From positions 72,991,022 through 73,055,021 of the forward strand of contig OV121081.1 in NCBI GenBank assembly GCA_921293015.1: 64,000 nt of DNA. Reading direction: 5' to 3'. A model generated the notes under the pieces. That model was given only the letters and a program-made list of their open reading frames with translations, had not been told where the DNA came from and did not search any database. Shown piece after piece: positions 1 to 12,153 of the stretch; position 1 is the first letter of the stretch; the number at the start of each line of letters is the position of its first letter. This DNA is from Phorcus lineatus (lineage: Eukaryota > Mollusca > Gastropoda > Trochida > Trochidae). The translations under genes were made by a program, and so were the position numbers.

Positions 1-2493
1 TTACAGAAAGGTGGTTTCAGACTTACAAAATGGGTCTCAAATAGTAGAGATGTTTTGGATGTTATTCCTGGTGAAGAGAAGGCAAAGCAATTCAAGGATA
101 TAACTTTACAAGACAACTTACCACAAGAGAGAGCTATTGGCGTCACATGGAATACTGCATCTGATAAATTTGGATTCAAGGTTAAACCTAAGGAACGCCC
201 TTTCACTCTCAGAGGAGTTCTTAGTGTCACAAGCTCTTTATATGACCCCTTTGGTTTTATTAGTCCAGTTGTGCTAAAGGCAAAGTTGATATTCCAACAT
301 GAATGTCGATTGAAGAAGGGATGGGATGAAGTATTGGATCAGGTAAATACAGAGAGATGGATGAACTGGTTGAGCAAATTGCATCATATTGAAGATTTGA
401 CGATTCCTAGATGGTTGATGCCCTTTGACCTCTCTCAGATCGTCACTTGTGAACTGCATCACTTTTCAGACGCTTCCACTGTTGGATTTGGTGCTGTATC
501 TTATCTCAGAATGGTGTGTGACACTGGTGACATACTTTGCAGGATGCTTATGTCAAAGTCTAGACTGACACCACTCAAGACTCTTACAATTCCGCGATTA
601 GAGTTGTCGGCTGCCATCATATCAGTACAACTGGACCAGATTTTGCTTCGTGAGCTTACAGTACAAATTGACAGATCAGTCTTTTGGACAGATAGTACAG
701 TGGTGTTATATTACCTAAAAAACACATCTCAACGGTTTCAGACCTTAGTTGCCAATCGTGTCAGCAGGATTCTTGATAGTTCCTCAGTGGAAGACTGGCG
801 ACATGTTCCATCTCACCGCAGACCATGCTTCTAGAGGTTTGGATGCAGACAAGATAGGAGATTGCCAGGAGTGGTTTAGGGGTCCTGATTTCCTTTGGAA
901 GGAACATGAGTTATGGCCTGAGTGTCCTTTAACTTTTAAGCCATCTGCAGATCAAGTTGAATTCATAAAATCGAAGACTTGCTTAATGTCATCAGAGGAT
1001 CATGATAATCCAACATCTGTTTTCCTGGGGTATTACTCCTCATGGTACAAGTTGAATAAAGCAGTAAGCTGGATTTTGATGTTGAAAATTTTCCTGCTCC
1101 ATAAAGTCAGAAAATCTATATCTCCAAGTCTGTGCACTCCATTGACAGCCATGGAGCTAAAATCGTCTGAAAGAGAAGTTGTTAATTATCTCCAAAGGTG
1201 TCACTTCCCAGAAAGAATATATGATCTGACACATGGCAAGGATGTGAAGAAAACCAGTAAGATCTTCAATCGTGAACCGCAGGTTTGTGAAGATGGAATG
1301 ATAGTTGTTGATGGCCGCTTGAATAATGCATCAATATCAACAGAAATGAAACATGCAGCAATTCTACCCAAATGTAAGATTTCAGAGTTAATTGTTCGAC
1401 ATCATCATGAACTCCTAGGTCATTCTTGCAGAGAGCATGTATTGGCTACCATTCGTCAGAAGTACTGGCCTGTGAAAGGACGCAATTTAGTGAAGAAAGT
1501 CTTACAACAATGTGTGCATTGCAGGCGCTTTAGAGGACCTCTTTTAACTCAGAAAATGGCATCCTTGCCTAAAGACAGAGTCAAACCTGGTAAACCACCA
1601 TTTCCATCTCGTGGTGTTGATTGTTTCGGACCCTTCATTGTTAAACGAGGACGAGCATCAGTAAAGAGGTACGGGTGTCTCTTTACTTGTCTAGTTACAT
1701 GGGCAGTGCACATTGAGAAGTTGGATTCACTTGACACAGATTCTTTTATAAATGCCATGAGAAGATTTGAGGCTCGACGTGGATGCCAGAGTTGGTGCGA
1801 TCAGACAATGGCACTAACTTCACAGGAGCAGAAAGAAAATTACGAAAGGCTCTCACATCTTGGAACTGTTCAAAGGTCAATAACTACATGTTGCAAAAAG
1901 AAATAAATTGGATCTTTAACCCTCCATCCGCTTCCAACATGGGAGGGGTGTGGGAGCGACAGATTAGAACCGTGCGCAAGGTTTTGTCATCCCTGTTGGT
2001 TCATGATCAAGGTATTTGTGATGAAGATTTGTCAACGATTTTAAGTGAAGTTGAGTCTATAGTAAAGAGCAGGCCGATCACCTACATCTCTGATTCTGTC
2101 AAGGATGCTAAGCCACTGAGTCCAGATCATCTACTGTTGCTCCGGTCCAGTCAACCTTGTCCGCCAGGTGACTTCACTGTTCATGATATATACACTCGAC
2201 GTTGGAGACATGTGCAACATATTGTGGATGTATTTTGGAAAAGATGGATTAAAGAATACCTTCCAACAATTCAGTTGCGGAAGAAGTGGCATCAAGGAAA
2301 GCCAAAAGTGTCTGTTGGAGACATTGTTTTGATCATGAATGAGAGGACACCTAGAAAGCTGTGGCCTCTTGGACGTGTGGTACGGATTTTTCCAGGACAG
2401 GACGGACTTGTTCGGTCAGTGGAACTTAAAACGGCTTGGTCTGTTCTCATCTGTCCCATCCACAAGCTCTGTTTGCTCGAATCTACCTCATAA
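1..2493 (+). mobile_element. BEL/Pao LTR retrotransposon fossil, pol 3' part
   Basis: Old LTR-element copy whose 5' part lies outside the window. Parts seen in order: the end of the reverse transcriptase with the Pao-type linker and RNase H region (about 1-830), the integrase H2C2 zinc-binding domain (about 1400-1530, with the HH...CxxC arrangement), the integrase core (about 1600-2080, including the SDNGTNF motif) and the C-terminal DUF5641-type domain typical of BEL/Pao (about 2200-2480). It is on the plus strand. It is broken, with about two breaks in the visible part, so it is a fossil. Much of the protein is still easy to recognise, which suggests moderate rather than extreme age. The family call is firm from the integrase plus DUF5641 order. 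Confidence 0.9.
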
Positions 2494-2617
2494 TTTAACA
2501 TAATTTGTGAACTTGTGTGTGTATCAATAACTTATCAAGCCATATTCATATATTGCCTTTGTTTGGCATTTGCTGGTTTAAATGATCACTTAAGTTCCCA
2601 TTTAAGGGGCCGGAAAT

Positions 2618-3045
2618 GTTACAGACAATTTAAGTAATTACAGATCTCAGATAGGGTCCGGTTCATTGTCCGGATCAGTAATATAACTGTACCGGAAGTT
2701 CTCCGGATTTTAAGGACTGCACGGATTTTGAATGCCTGGCAGTGGTCAGAATGTGCTTGCTGCGGCAAGGGACTTTATTGGGTTGATAGGGCTAAGAAAT
2801 TTTGTAAGTATTTCATTGTGCTGTATTTGTAATTGTTTATGTAAATTTCCAAATCTAAAATATTGAACAAATTAAGAAATTCACTGAATACTAAAATTAT
2901 TATTCAACATAATGTAGATTTCAACTACAAATGTTACACTGGGATGTATGTTCTTAGGTGTATATTTTATTGTGTTTTCAGCTTGAACTGTACACGTTCG
3001 GAATAAAGGCCCTATGTCAGCAATACATATTGTCCAGGAACAAGT
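2618..3045 (+). repeat. Probable 3' LTR of the BEL/Pao fossil
   Basis: Directly after the pol relic a purine-rich tract (AAGGGGCCGGAAA) is followed by TGTTACAGAC, a usual way for an LTR to begin. An AATAAA signal lies near 3002. The right limit is an estimate because the 5' LTR is outside the window and cannot be compared. Confidence 0.5.
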
Positions 3046-3179
3046 ATTGTATATATAACTGATTAACTGATGTACTAAAATAATTATTTTCTCAATTTGA
3101 AAGTAACACCTTAGTTCACAATCAATAATGACGTAAATTTTGCATTCCTTCTCGTAAAAATGATGTAAATATTGAATTC

Positions 3180-3650
3180 ATTTTCTTCTAAGCTTTACAA
3201 TCACATCAATGGAATTTTTCTACCAAATTGTGATTAAGTAAGTACTTTAAAGTTTATAAGTAGGCACGTAAGCTTTTACGAATTTGAAATACAAATAGTG
3301 GGATTTGACTTCAACACTCTTGTTCTCACAGAAATACCTGAATACTAGATACCAAATTTGACAAATAATCTGATATCGAAACATTATTTTGTAACGTGTA
3401 AATACAAAATCATATTCTGTGTTGATGCACTTACTTTCGTAAAATTGATATTGCTGTGCAGTTATGAGGCAGACTGAATGCATTGTTGACATAACTGCAA
3501 GTTGGCAGGAAAGAATGTTGTAATTACATCCATTTAGTTAAGTAGTACTACCGCTGTTGATAAAAGTCACGCAAATAGACAATGGCCGTCAGTCTAACAT
3601 AGAAAACAGATCTATCTCACACTGTTTCATATTCACAGCAAATATGTAAC
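3180..3650. repeat. Copy of the long low-copy repeat (block Q)
   Basis: About 450 bp is clearly related to 63,040-63,490 and more weakly to 11,400-11,620. All three share the order GCAGACTGAATG, a region around TTGACATAACTGC, and GGCCGTCAGTCTAACA in the two closest copies. The copy ends where the foldback element begins. I see no coding evidence. Confidence 0.75.
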
Positions 3651-3975
3651 TAACTTTTTTTGAAGCCTTGACATGTATATTATGCAAATTTGAGTGGTAA
3701 CAGTGTATAAACTCGGATGCAATGTGTTATTTTTACATATTTCCATGGGTACCCCCCTCAGCCACTTATTCTCTGAAGCATCACACCAAAAGGTGGATGT
3801 CCCCGTATCTTTGGTTCTAATTATCATAGAACCATAATCTTGGTATCTCATTGTATGTTTTGAAGGTCACTGAATCCATTGACAGACATTTCAGATAGCT
3901 ACCATGAGTCATTTGTACGAAAGTTTAGGTTTCCGTTACAAAAACACATCATTCATGACTTCGATCGGTAACAAT

Positions 3976-4575
3976 TCTATTTTCTCTTCTCTACAGTTAA
4001 TGTATATCATTTTACTTTACATTATTTGCACTGAAAGTAGAATTATGAGTACTTGTAACCCTTTTGTGTACTTATGTGTACTTATAACACACAAATTGAG
4101 TATCCAAAAGCAAACCAAGGGACCTACCGTTAATCTACTATCATTGAAATACACCAACTCGGCCTTGGAAAAAAACTATTTTCTCTTCTCTACAGTTAAT
4201 GTATATCATTTTTCTTTACATTATTTGCACTGAGAGTAGAATATGAGTACTTGTAACCCTTTTATGTACTTATTTGTACTTATAACACATACAAATTAAG
4301 TGTCCAAAAGCAAACCAAGGGACCTACCGTTAATCTACTATCATTAGAATACACCAACTCGGCCTTGGAAAAAAACTATTTTCTCTTCTCTACAGTTAAT
4401 GTATATCATTTTATTTTAGATTATTTGCTCTAAGAGTAGAATTATGAGTACTTGCAACTCTTTTGTGTACTTGTGTACTTATAACAATCCAGGTTAAGTG
4501 TCCAAAAGCAAACTAAGGGACCTACCATTAATCTACTATCATTGAAATAAACCAAATCAGCCTTGGAAAAAACTC
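3976..4575. repeat. Three 198-bp tandem units in the left foldback arm
   Basis: Each unit runs from a TTTTCTCTTCTCTACAG-like start through ACTTGTAACCCTTTTG and GGGACCTACC to CTCGGCCTTGGAAAA. The third unit is the most diverged. The right arm repeats the same unit about twice in inverse orientation. Confidence 0.85.
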
Positions 4576-5340
4576 ACAAACTTGTATTTTGAATGTGTTG
4601 TTTTACTTCTAAATCATTGGGGATTTAAAGGGTACAAAGAAGAAAGATAACACATAGGTACTAATTCCGTCATTACACACATCACAGGCATGTAGTATAG
4701 GAGTACATTCTTGAAAATTATTCATTTTCAATCTCCATATGACTGCTTGATTCAGCTGCTTTTCGGACATCAGCAATTTATCAAAATCATAGTTTTAAGA
4801 GAGAGCATCATCATCAATAACATCACCATAAACGACACACCACAACAGCCATCATTATCATCGTCAAAGCTGTCACGTTGTGGGGCCTTGATGTCGACTA
4901 ACTCTCTAGGAACAGCGCACTGGCTCTAGCTTCGCATCCACAAGAGTCGAACTATGACTCTCATTAGCAACAAGAACAACAGGCATTGGAACAAAGATGT
5001 CTTCCATACAGCCACCTGCTAATTGAAATGCATTGTAAGATATGAGGTTGGTTGCAGGATATATGAATTTTGGTACATATAACCACAACAAGTAAACATT
5101 AAACAATAGTGAGGAAACCTAATTATCCAGATTAATCATATGGGAATGTAATACAATATGGATTTCCAGTAAATGCACATATGAAGGCACCTACATTTGT
5201 AGCTCACCAAACAAATCTGACGGCACAACGTTATAGCCACTTGATCTGACATGAAAAACTTTGAAGTCACCGTCGGAATGAGCAAGTTAATGCTGTAATT
5301 TTATCAATAGATATATCAAACAAAATATGTCTGCATCTCT

Positions 5341-5829
5341 AGACAACAGAACTGCAATGGTTACATGACAATCCACAAAAGGCCTAAAGTTATATCACAC
5401 ATATATGATGTATCCATGTGGTTAAGTTGTGCTTTCTTCAGCAAATCAACACAGAAGGTGCTTTATAGTAATGTAGGTTTCCTTACCAAGTCTAGAATCA
5501 ACACAAACAGTTTGACATCTCATGATTACTTTCAATATAGAACTTTATGGGAATGCCTAAGGTGTGCTGAAAGTGCTAGAGTAGAGGTGCAACAAACATT
5601 CAGTATGACCACATTTGATCTGGGAGTTTCATTGAAGGCATGTCCTATCACATGTCATAACAATGATAGATACAAAAAACATATTATAGTCATAAGAACA
5701 TTCTAAGTGGCATGTGAATATATAAGGATGCGTGGCAAGTAGATGGATGGAAGTTGTTTCTCAGACATCCTTAGCTTACTTGAAGATGGACTCATTGGAT
5801 TAGGCTCATTGCAAAGTGTTTTTTACTAG
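5341..5829 (+). pseudogene. Remnant of a repeat-associated protein gene in the foldback core
   Basis: One plus-strand frame reads from 5341 to a stop near 5829, interrupted by TAA at 5704 and TAG near 5740. Readable stretches include TFDLGVSLKACPIT, KKHIIVIRTF and, beyond the stops, MDGSCFSDIL and DGLIGLGSL. From memory these match a domain-less family found in many copies in cnidarian, molluscan and fish genomes, with the pattern TFD..KA..I....IGxFH...K.MDGxGFSDIL...GLI. No function is established for that family that I can state. The stops lie inside otherwise continuous similarity, so this copy is dead. It fills most of the unpaired core, so it may derive from the element's own gene or from a captured one. 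The family assignment is inference. Confidence 0.5.
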
Positions 5830-7025
5830 ATATTTTCAAAAATTTTCTTGTCAGATCAAGTGGCTCTTAGGTTGTGCCATCATATTTGTTTGGTGAGGTT
5901 GGTGCCTTCATATGTGCATTTACTGGAAATCCATATCGTATTACATTCTCATATGATTAATCTCGATAATAAGGTTTCCGATATAAAAAATGTTGATAAA
6001 GTTTGCTGTCTGCAACTGAATGACTATTGCTGTGAAGATGAGTCAAACAATGTAACATGGACACTATCATGATACCATCAAAAGCCTAGCGTATCATACA
6101 ATGCATTTCAATTAGCAGGTGGCTCTATGGAAGACATCTCTGTTCCAATGCCTGTTGTTCTTGTTGCTAATTAGAGTCATAATTCGACTCTTGTGTCGAC
6201 TTAGTACCTATGTGTTATCTTTCTTCTTTGTACCCTTTAAATCTATCCCTTTAAATCCCCAATGATTTAGAAGTAAAACAACACATTCAAAAATACAAAA
6301 TTGTAAGTTTTTTCCAAGGCTGATTTGGTGTATTTCAATGATAGTGGATTAACGGTAGGTCCCTTGGTTTGCTTTTGGACACTTAATTTGTGTGTAATAA
6401 GTACACTTAAGTACACAAAAGGTTTACAAGTACTCATAATTCTATTCTCAGTGCAAATAATGTAAAATAAAATGATATACATTCACTTTAGAGAAGAGAA
6501 AATAGTTTTTTCCAAGGCCGAGTTGGTGTATTTCAATGATAGTAGATTAACGGTAGGTCCCTTGGTTTGCTTTTGGACACCTAATTTGTGTGTTATAAGT
6601 ATACAAAAGTACACAAAAGGGTTACAAGTACTCATAACTCTACCTTCAGTGCAAATAATGTAAAATAAAATGATATACATTAACTGTAGAGAAGAGAAAA
6701 TAGAATTGTTACCGATCGAAGTCATGAATGATGTGTTTTTGTAACGGAAACCTAAACTTTCGTACAAATGACTCATGGTAGCTATCTGAAATGTCTGTCA
6801 ATGGATTCAGTGACCTTCTAAACATACAATTAGATACCAAGATTATGGTTCTATGATAATTAGAACCAAAGATACGGGGACATCCACCTTTTGGTGTGAT
6901 GCTTCAGAGAATAAGTGGCTGAGGGGGGTACCCATGGAAATATGTAAAAATAACACATTGCATCCCAGTTTATACACTGTTACCACTCAAATGTGCTTAA
7001 AAGACATGCCAAGGCTTAAAAAAAA

Positions 7026-8340
7026 TCTTTTTGCAATCACTTGAATTAATGATCATTAAGCGAACTGTAAATTCAGGTCTGTGATTAAGATTATTTAAAT
7101 AGACAGTTTGATCTAACTTCAGCTGCAACCTTTCTAAGGAGCATATGTTATGGCCCATGTTATTGTCAAATATAAAGCCTTTGAAGGATATTTATAATTA
7201 TTAGAGGCTACAATGATGTTTATTTTATGTGAAACATTACACAATTCAAGTGTATAATATTTCTGATACATGTATCAGGTAAGAGTAAAGTGTATCAAAC
7301 TAATTAACGGTTTAGCAACTTTGCAAACTTTTAAAAGTTATCTGCTATATATGTTATGAAGTTATGCATACATGGGGGACCACATTTCTTTAAATTCTTT
7401 ATTGTTTTTAATCTATTATTTTACCTATCTTTTTCGAGAATGAAGAGTACTGAAGGTTTCATAATTTATTGAGCTTAAAACATTAGAGAGGTAGAGCTGA
7501 CTGCAATTGTGCAATAAGAGTGATAATCTCAAATGATGCAGTTTCCCGAAACCTTACTCATGTCGTCAAGAACTTGGTCATTTAGATATTTTTACACAAT
7601 AGATAGATGACAGGGTTATAAAATATGGTTGGATCAACTAAGTATAAGACCTATCTATGATTTATTTTTATTGCCGTTTGATACAATAGACGTAATAGAA
7701 TTACATATCTGAAGCTTCTGAGAACACTATATATATATGTGAGTAAGCTGTGCTCAAATACGCTCCTGTTTATCCATACCGTTGCAGTTTCTTTACAATT
7801 TTCAAACATCTATTTAATAGGATTTTGTTTTGATATCATATTGGAAGCAAGATATGGGTGACATTATGATGTAGTTTCTTTTGTGAGGCATTTATTCATC
7901 TTGATCAAAGTAGAATTTATAAACTATGTGTTATATTTCAGAATTGACAATCTTCTAATATTTACATACATTCTAAAAATATTTGCAGATTGGTTGCTCA
8001 CAATCTAGGAATAGTTCATCATTCCTAGATTGTTTAAACAATCTGCAGATAGTGCGACCTGAACAATCTGGGAATGATCACTATCAGGAGAAATGAACAT
8101 TTTGGCCTACAAGTATAATTTATTTCAGGATAAGAAATATTATCATGCTGTGATAATAGAGTATACATATTTTGTTTAAATATATCACTGTGGTATCAAG
8201 ATAGAAAACAACACTATTTCTAAAGATAAGATAAATGTATTGCCATTGCAAAAGTATTCTTTTTAACAAGCAATTGAAAATATTATATGTGATATAATCA
8301 TCATTTGTAAATGTATTGATGTTAGCGTCGATAACCATAC
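7026..8340. other. AT-rich stretch without a recognisable gene
   Basis: No supported reading frame or element end is visible apart from the nested hairpin at 7985-8046. Confidence 0.5.
7985..8046. repeat. Nested hairpin
   Basis: An inner 13-bp stem (ACAATCTAGGAAT with its complement at 8021-8033, loop of 8) sits inside an outer 8-bp stem (GCAGATTG at 7985, CAATCTGC at 8039). A third CAATCTGGGAATGATC-like echo follows at about 8070. Confidence 0.7.
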
Positions 8341-9269
8341 TAAAACAATTGTTTGAATGTTGACGCTTCCATGATAGCATGACTTTTATGCTGTTCTTGA
8401 TGCACTTTCATTTTATTTATTATTCAATTTGACGCCCAAATGTCTGGTGATTGTCGATTTATGCATATAATTGATATTAAAGTTGGCATTTGCCACAATA
8501 GGATCAGCGTTATCACAGCGTTGCACAATATCTGATATTGACAAAATTGTGTTTAGTGATGTGGAAGCCTGAGGAAAAAGATGGGATGCAAACACAAATT
8601 GATTTAACAAAACGATTTTCACAATTTTGATTTTACCAACCTTTATGTAATAATTGAGAATATTTTATAACTTGTTATTTTATGTCCTTCTTTGAACAAA
8701 CGTTTAATAAGTTCTTTCCGTATCGTGAATGATTATATGAAAAGGGGGCATAATTTTGAATAAATTCAGACTTTGTGATGTAAACGATATGCTGCATTCT
8801 GATTGGATCAGACATGGTCATGTGATCGGTATACATTTCAATGAACCCAAAGTTGAGGGTTATACAAAATAACCTTCAGTAAATGCAGGTTATACGATAT
8901 CGTGCCGGAACTATTTTCTAAAGTGACAGCTGACAGCTGATAGCCAAAACACGCTGTACTGTCACCTAGATTCTGGACAGTATAAATACGCGAGTGTTAT
9001 TTGTTAACTTTGATCTATTTAAATTAAACTTTACATTTTCCACTTTTTTCCAAAAATATAATCATTGTTAGTTTTTTGATACACAAAATGTATTATTTGT
9101 AGAATAAAAAAGTGTCATTTTTACCGAGTCTTTGGAACTATTTTGTTTATGCGTCTGAATACGGGTAGAGATCCGTCTTGGTGTAACCGGTACGTAGGTC
9201 AGTGCGACAAGCAGCTATAGAATTGCATTTCGAATGCATTTTCGCTTTAAATACAACGTTTGAATTTAT

Positions 9270-9440
9270 AAGAAATGAATTTCATCATATGGTTGTCCAC
9301 ACGGTTATAACCTGTTTGAAACTTGTAAGATAAACTTTTGTATAACCGGCGTCGCAAGCTTGCCGGTTATACAAGTTTATCTTACAAGTTTCAAACAGGT
9401 TATAACCGTGTGGACAACCATATGATGAAATTCATTTCTT
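9270..9440. repeat. Long near-perfect hairpin
   Basis: Left arm 9270-9350 and right arm 9362-9440 are reverse complements apart from a two-base length difference. The loop is about 11 bases (GTCGCAAGCTT). The arms include GTATAACCGG and CCACACGGTTATAACC. It may be the terminal hairpin of an unrecognised element starting near 8740, or a foldback MITE. Confidence 0.9.
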
Positions 9441-9881
9441 AAATAGAGCATTAAAGCACTGATGATTATGATACTAGGCGATCTATTCATATTTTGTACA
9501 AATAAATTAGATAAGTATACGGAATTACACTCTCTTATTCAAACTCAGTTGGTATTAGACATACAGAGATACACTGCAGTATTATATCTTCAATTCCTAT
9601 TCTTGTACACATGAATTGGAGTACTAAATAGTGCTATATGAACATTACAGATGAGCTCTATTATACAATGATTACATTCATTACAAAACAATTTTACTTA
9701 AACTTCTATTGGTAATAGATATCAATGAGATGCATTGCACAATTGTATTTTGCATTCTTATTTACAGATTTGTTTATATTAATTTATAAATTTAGGTTTC
9801 TGAAATTTAGTTGAAATGAAACAAGTTGAATGTGGAGCAGAAACACTCATCAAATCTTTTGTAGTTTGAAGTTTTTTAAGG

Positions 9882-9952
9882 CCCGAAAGAGATCAGGGTT
9901 TGAAGGAGAAGCGAGAACGGATTTATATACGCTGATTAAGCAGGGTGTTAGA
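9882..9952. repeat. Left copy of an inverted 75-bp repeat
   Basis: Starts GCCCGAAAGAGATCAGGG and continues with a GCGAGAACGGATT-like part and AGCAGGGTGT. The inverted partner is at about 14,515-14,589. The two point inward and could be the ends of one 4.7-kb element or two solo copies. Confidence 0.6.
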
Positions 9953-10456
9953 AATGGGGAAAAAACTTGTCTTGGATAATATTTTAATTTAAATCTGTAT
10001 TCTATGATTACAATCTCGCACATCAAGCAACGATATCAAACTTACACGTTTTTCTTTGCATTGAAAAAAGTTCAGTACTTTCCTATTCGAGGTCTCAGAC
10101 ACTAATAATAAGGATTCCATAATTTACTGAAATATATTGATACTCCATTTTTTAAAATTCAAATATAGATTTATGAACTTTGTCAGATGTGAGATGTTAA
10201 AGATGAACAATGATGTATTCCTAAATTCAAAATTCATTAAGCTTTTTGAGGAAGTTCTATATCAATATTCATCCTGTCTCAGGGTAAGACGTATAGCTGA
10301 AGCTCCACTCTTCTTACCCTGGGTGTAAATCCCTGCATAAATTTCGCACCGTGACCTAAGACCAACGAACTTTCTAAACAAAATCAACCAATGACTGCGC
10401 TTGAAATGCCAGTCGGCAATTTATTTTGGCGGCGTCCATCCCTTCGAAAATCAAAC

Positions 10457-10778
10457 CGAGTGAGTAAGTGAGCGAGTCGGGGATTAACGTGAACAATATT
10501 TTAGTTATTAAACACGTGGATGACATGCATCCAAAAGAGAGTGGACAGATCAGGGAGACAGGGATCGACAGGATGAGGGAAAATGATGGAAAGAAAGACA
10601 TAGTGAGATATAGACAACAGGTGTTGGAACAACTCAAATTTGGTCTGGCTTTTACTCGACGACCTATCCAGTGTGGGTGCCCCTGCCAGGAGCATGTAAG
10701 CTCCGGCTGGCATAGCTCTGTTGGGTCTCTGAAGCACGCAAACCACCACACCACCATAAGGTATTGAGTCAAGTGGTG
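10457..10778 (-). mobile_element. SINE-like retroposon, copy 1, inside the MULE-like MITE
   Basis: A 322-bp element flanked by an 11-bp duplication GAAAATCAAAC (10,446-10,456 and 10,779-10,789). It is about 85 percent like the copy at 12,154. Read on the minus strand it ends in a simple (ACTC)n-like tail, seen on the plus strand as GAGTGAGTAAGTGAGCGAG. Minus-strand frames of up to 183 residues cross it but are not shared between the two copies, so I regard it as non-coding. Confidence 0.8.
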
Positions 10779-11054
10779 GAAAATCAAACAGATTCTTAAA
10801 CACTGGATGTATGATTTGTTGTAATAATCTGAACAGAATCGCAAAATTTGACTCGGAGTAAAGCACAATCGTGGATCGGTTAAAAAACTATCGGTTCCAT
10901 GTTGTTTACCTGTGGACGTCGACATTTACCGGAAGAGTGAAAGCCTACTGGAGTTGGAGAGGTTTTCCTGGGTTGGCTGATATTTAATCGCACACCATCG
11001 CAATAAAAGTATTTGATTGGCTGAATCATAGGCCATGACGCGAAGTTAATACTG

Positions 11055-11117
11055 GGGTTTACACCCAGGGTAAGAAGAGTGAAGCGTTAGCTATACGTCT
11101 TCCCCTGAGACAGGATG
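11055..11117. repeat. Right terminal inverted repeat of the MULE-like MITE
   Basis: Inverse of 10,270-10,332. It differs by a few bases (for example GTGAAGCG against GCTTCAGC in reverse). Confidence 0.8.
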
Positions 11118-12153
11118 ATCAATATTCTCTAAAAGAGTGACTTGAAAATACGCAGTGTGCTATGTTTTCAGCAGTGTGACTACAAAATTGCTCTCAATAA
11201 CTTGCAAACCTCTCTATCGTCTCCTTCAAGTTGCACTATCAGCCTTATTACATTGAACCTTATTTCACAAGTTGACAACGGCGTCCGCTGATATGAAAAC
11301 AGGTCATGTGCAGACTAAGGTCTACATTTGAAAACGAATGAAGTATCAAAAACATAGCTGTGTTACATCGATGTGTATAGATTATAACCATTTGTGTTTT
11401 GTCAGTGTTTCTTTGGGAATAATGTTGCTATGCAATTACGAGGCTTAATAAATGCAGTGTTGACAAAACTGAAAGTTGTCACGAAAAAATCATTCAATTA
11501 TGCCCATTTCGCTAGGTGATGGTACTGATCTCGCCAGAAGACTCATAAAGAAAATTGCTGTCAATCTAACACAGGAAAAGAATCTATCCTACACGCTGAA
11601 CTTGAGTTCTTCATGTTATTGCAAGTATTTGTTACCTGTTCCCTTTTCAATAAACAGTAATATTAATGAATTTTAATGGAATTTACGATTTGGCAACTTT
11701 GTAATGGAAAACGCTAAGTTCGGTTTTATAACATATTCATAATTCTTTATGTTTTTTTAACGTCTGCATGTAGGTTGCGAAATGTCAAAGGACAAATCTC
11801 TTAACAAAGTTGTCATATTCTGTAATCCTCTTGAATAACAGAAGCCATTGGCACACTGCAACTACTCTACATTCAGATTTAAATAATGTAGAACGGTTTT
11901 GACTAAAAGAAAATATGCAAGCCGTCTGGTTTGACTCGAAGCAAATATGTTTGACATCAACTCAAATCAATGATAGCTGATACCAAAGTTTCCAACTCTA
12001 ACTTCCGTGAACTTGACGTAGCGTAATAAAGCACTAATATCTCATAAGAATGTCTATTCAAAACTCAAAAGCATCCCATATGTCAAACATAAAATGAGCT
12101 TGAACAACCTCCAGAACATAAATACTAGAAACAGAAATAACATGATTTGAGTG

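Larger units (their letters stand above)
3653..7025. mobile_element. Foldback-type DNA element with long inverted arms
   Basis: The left arm (about 3653-5264) and right arm (about 5832-7025) are inverted copies, from the outer tips (TTTTTTGAAGCCTTG at the left, its relative at the right) to TGATCTGACA beside the core. The left arm carries three tandem units of about 198 bp (3976-4575) and the right arm two (about 6290-6710). The right arm lacks about 270 bp present at 4660-4935. Long arms with internal tandem repeats are the hallmark of Foldback/Galileo-like elements. The core (5265-5831) holds a broken gene. I found no convincing target duplication. The left tip abuts repeat block Q. Confidence 0.8.
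10270..11117. mobile_element. Mutator-like non-autonomous element (MITE)
   Basis: The ends are inverted repeats of about 60 bp beginning CATCCTGTCTCAGGG (left 10,270-10,332; right about 11,055-11,117), with ACCCTGGGTGTAAA at their inner part. A perfect 9-bp target duplication ATCAATATT flanks it (10,261-10,269 and 11,118-11,126). Long terminal repeats with a 9-bp duplication fit the Mutator (MULE) superfamily. There is no transposase. A SINE (10,457-10,778) interrupts it; without that insertion and its duplication the element is about 515 bp. Confidence 0.8.

Noticed and set aside
10374-10925. 183-residue minus-strand frame
   Set aside because: It crosses the SINE and the flanking MITE, and the second SINE copy does not keep the frame.
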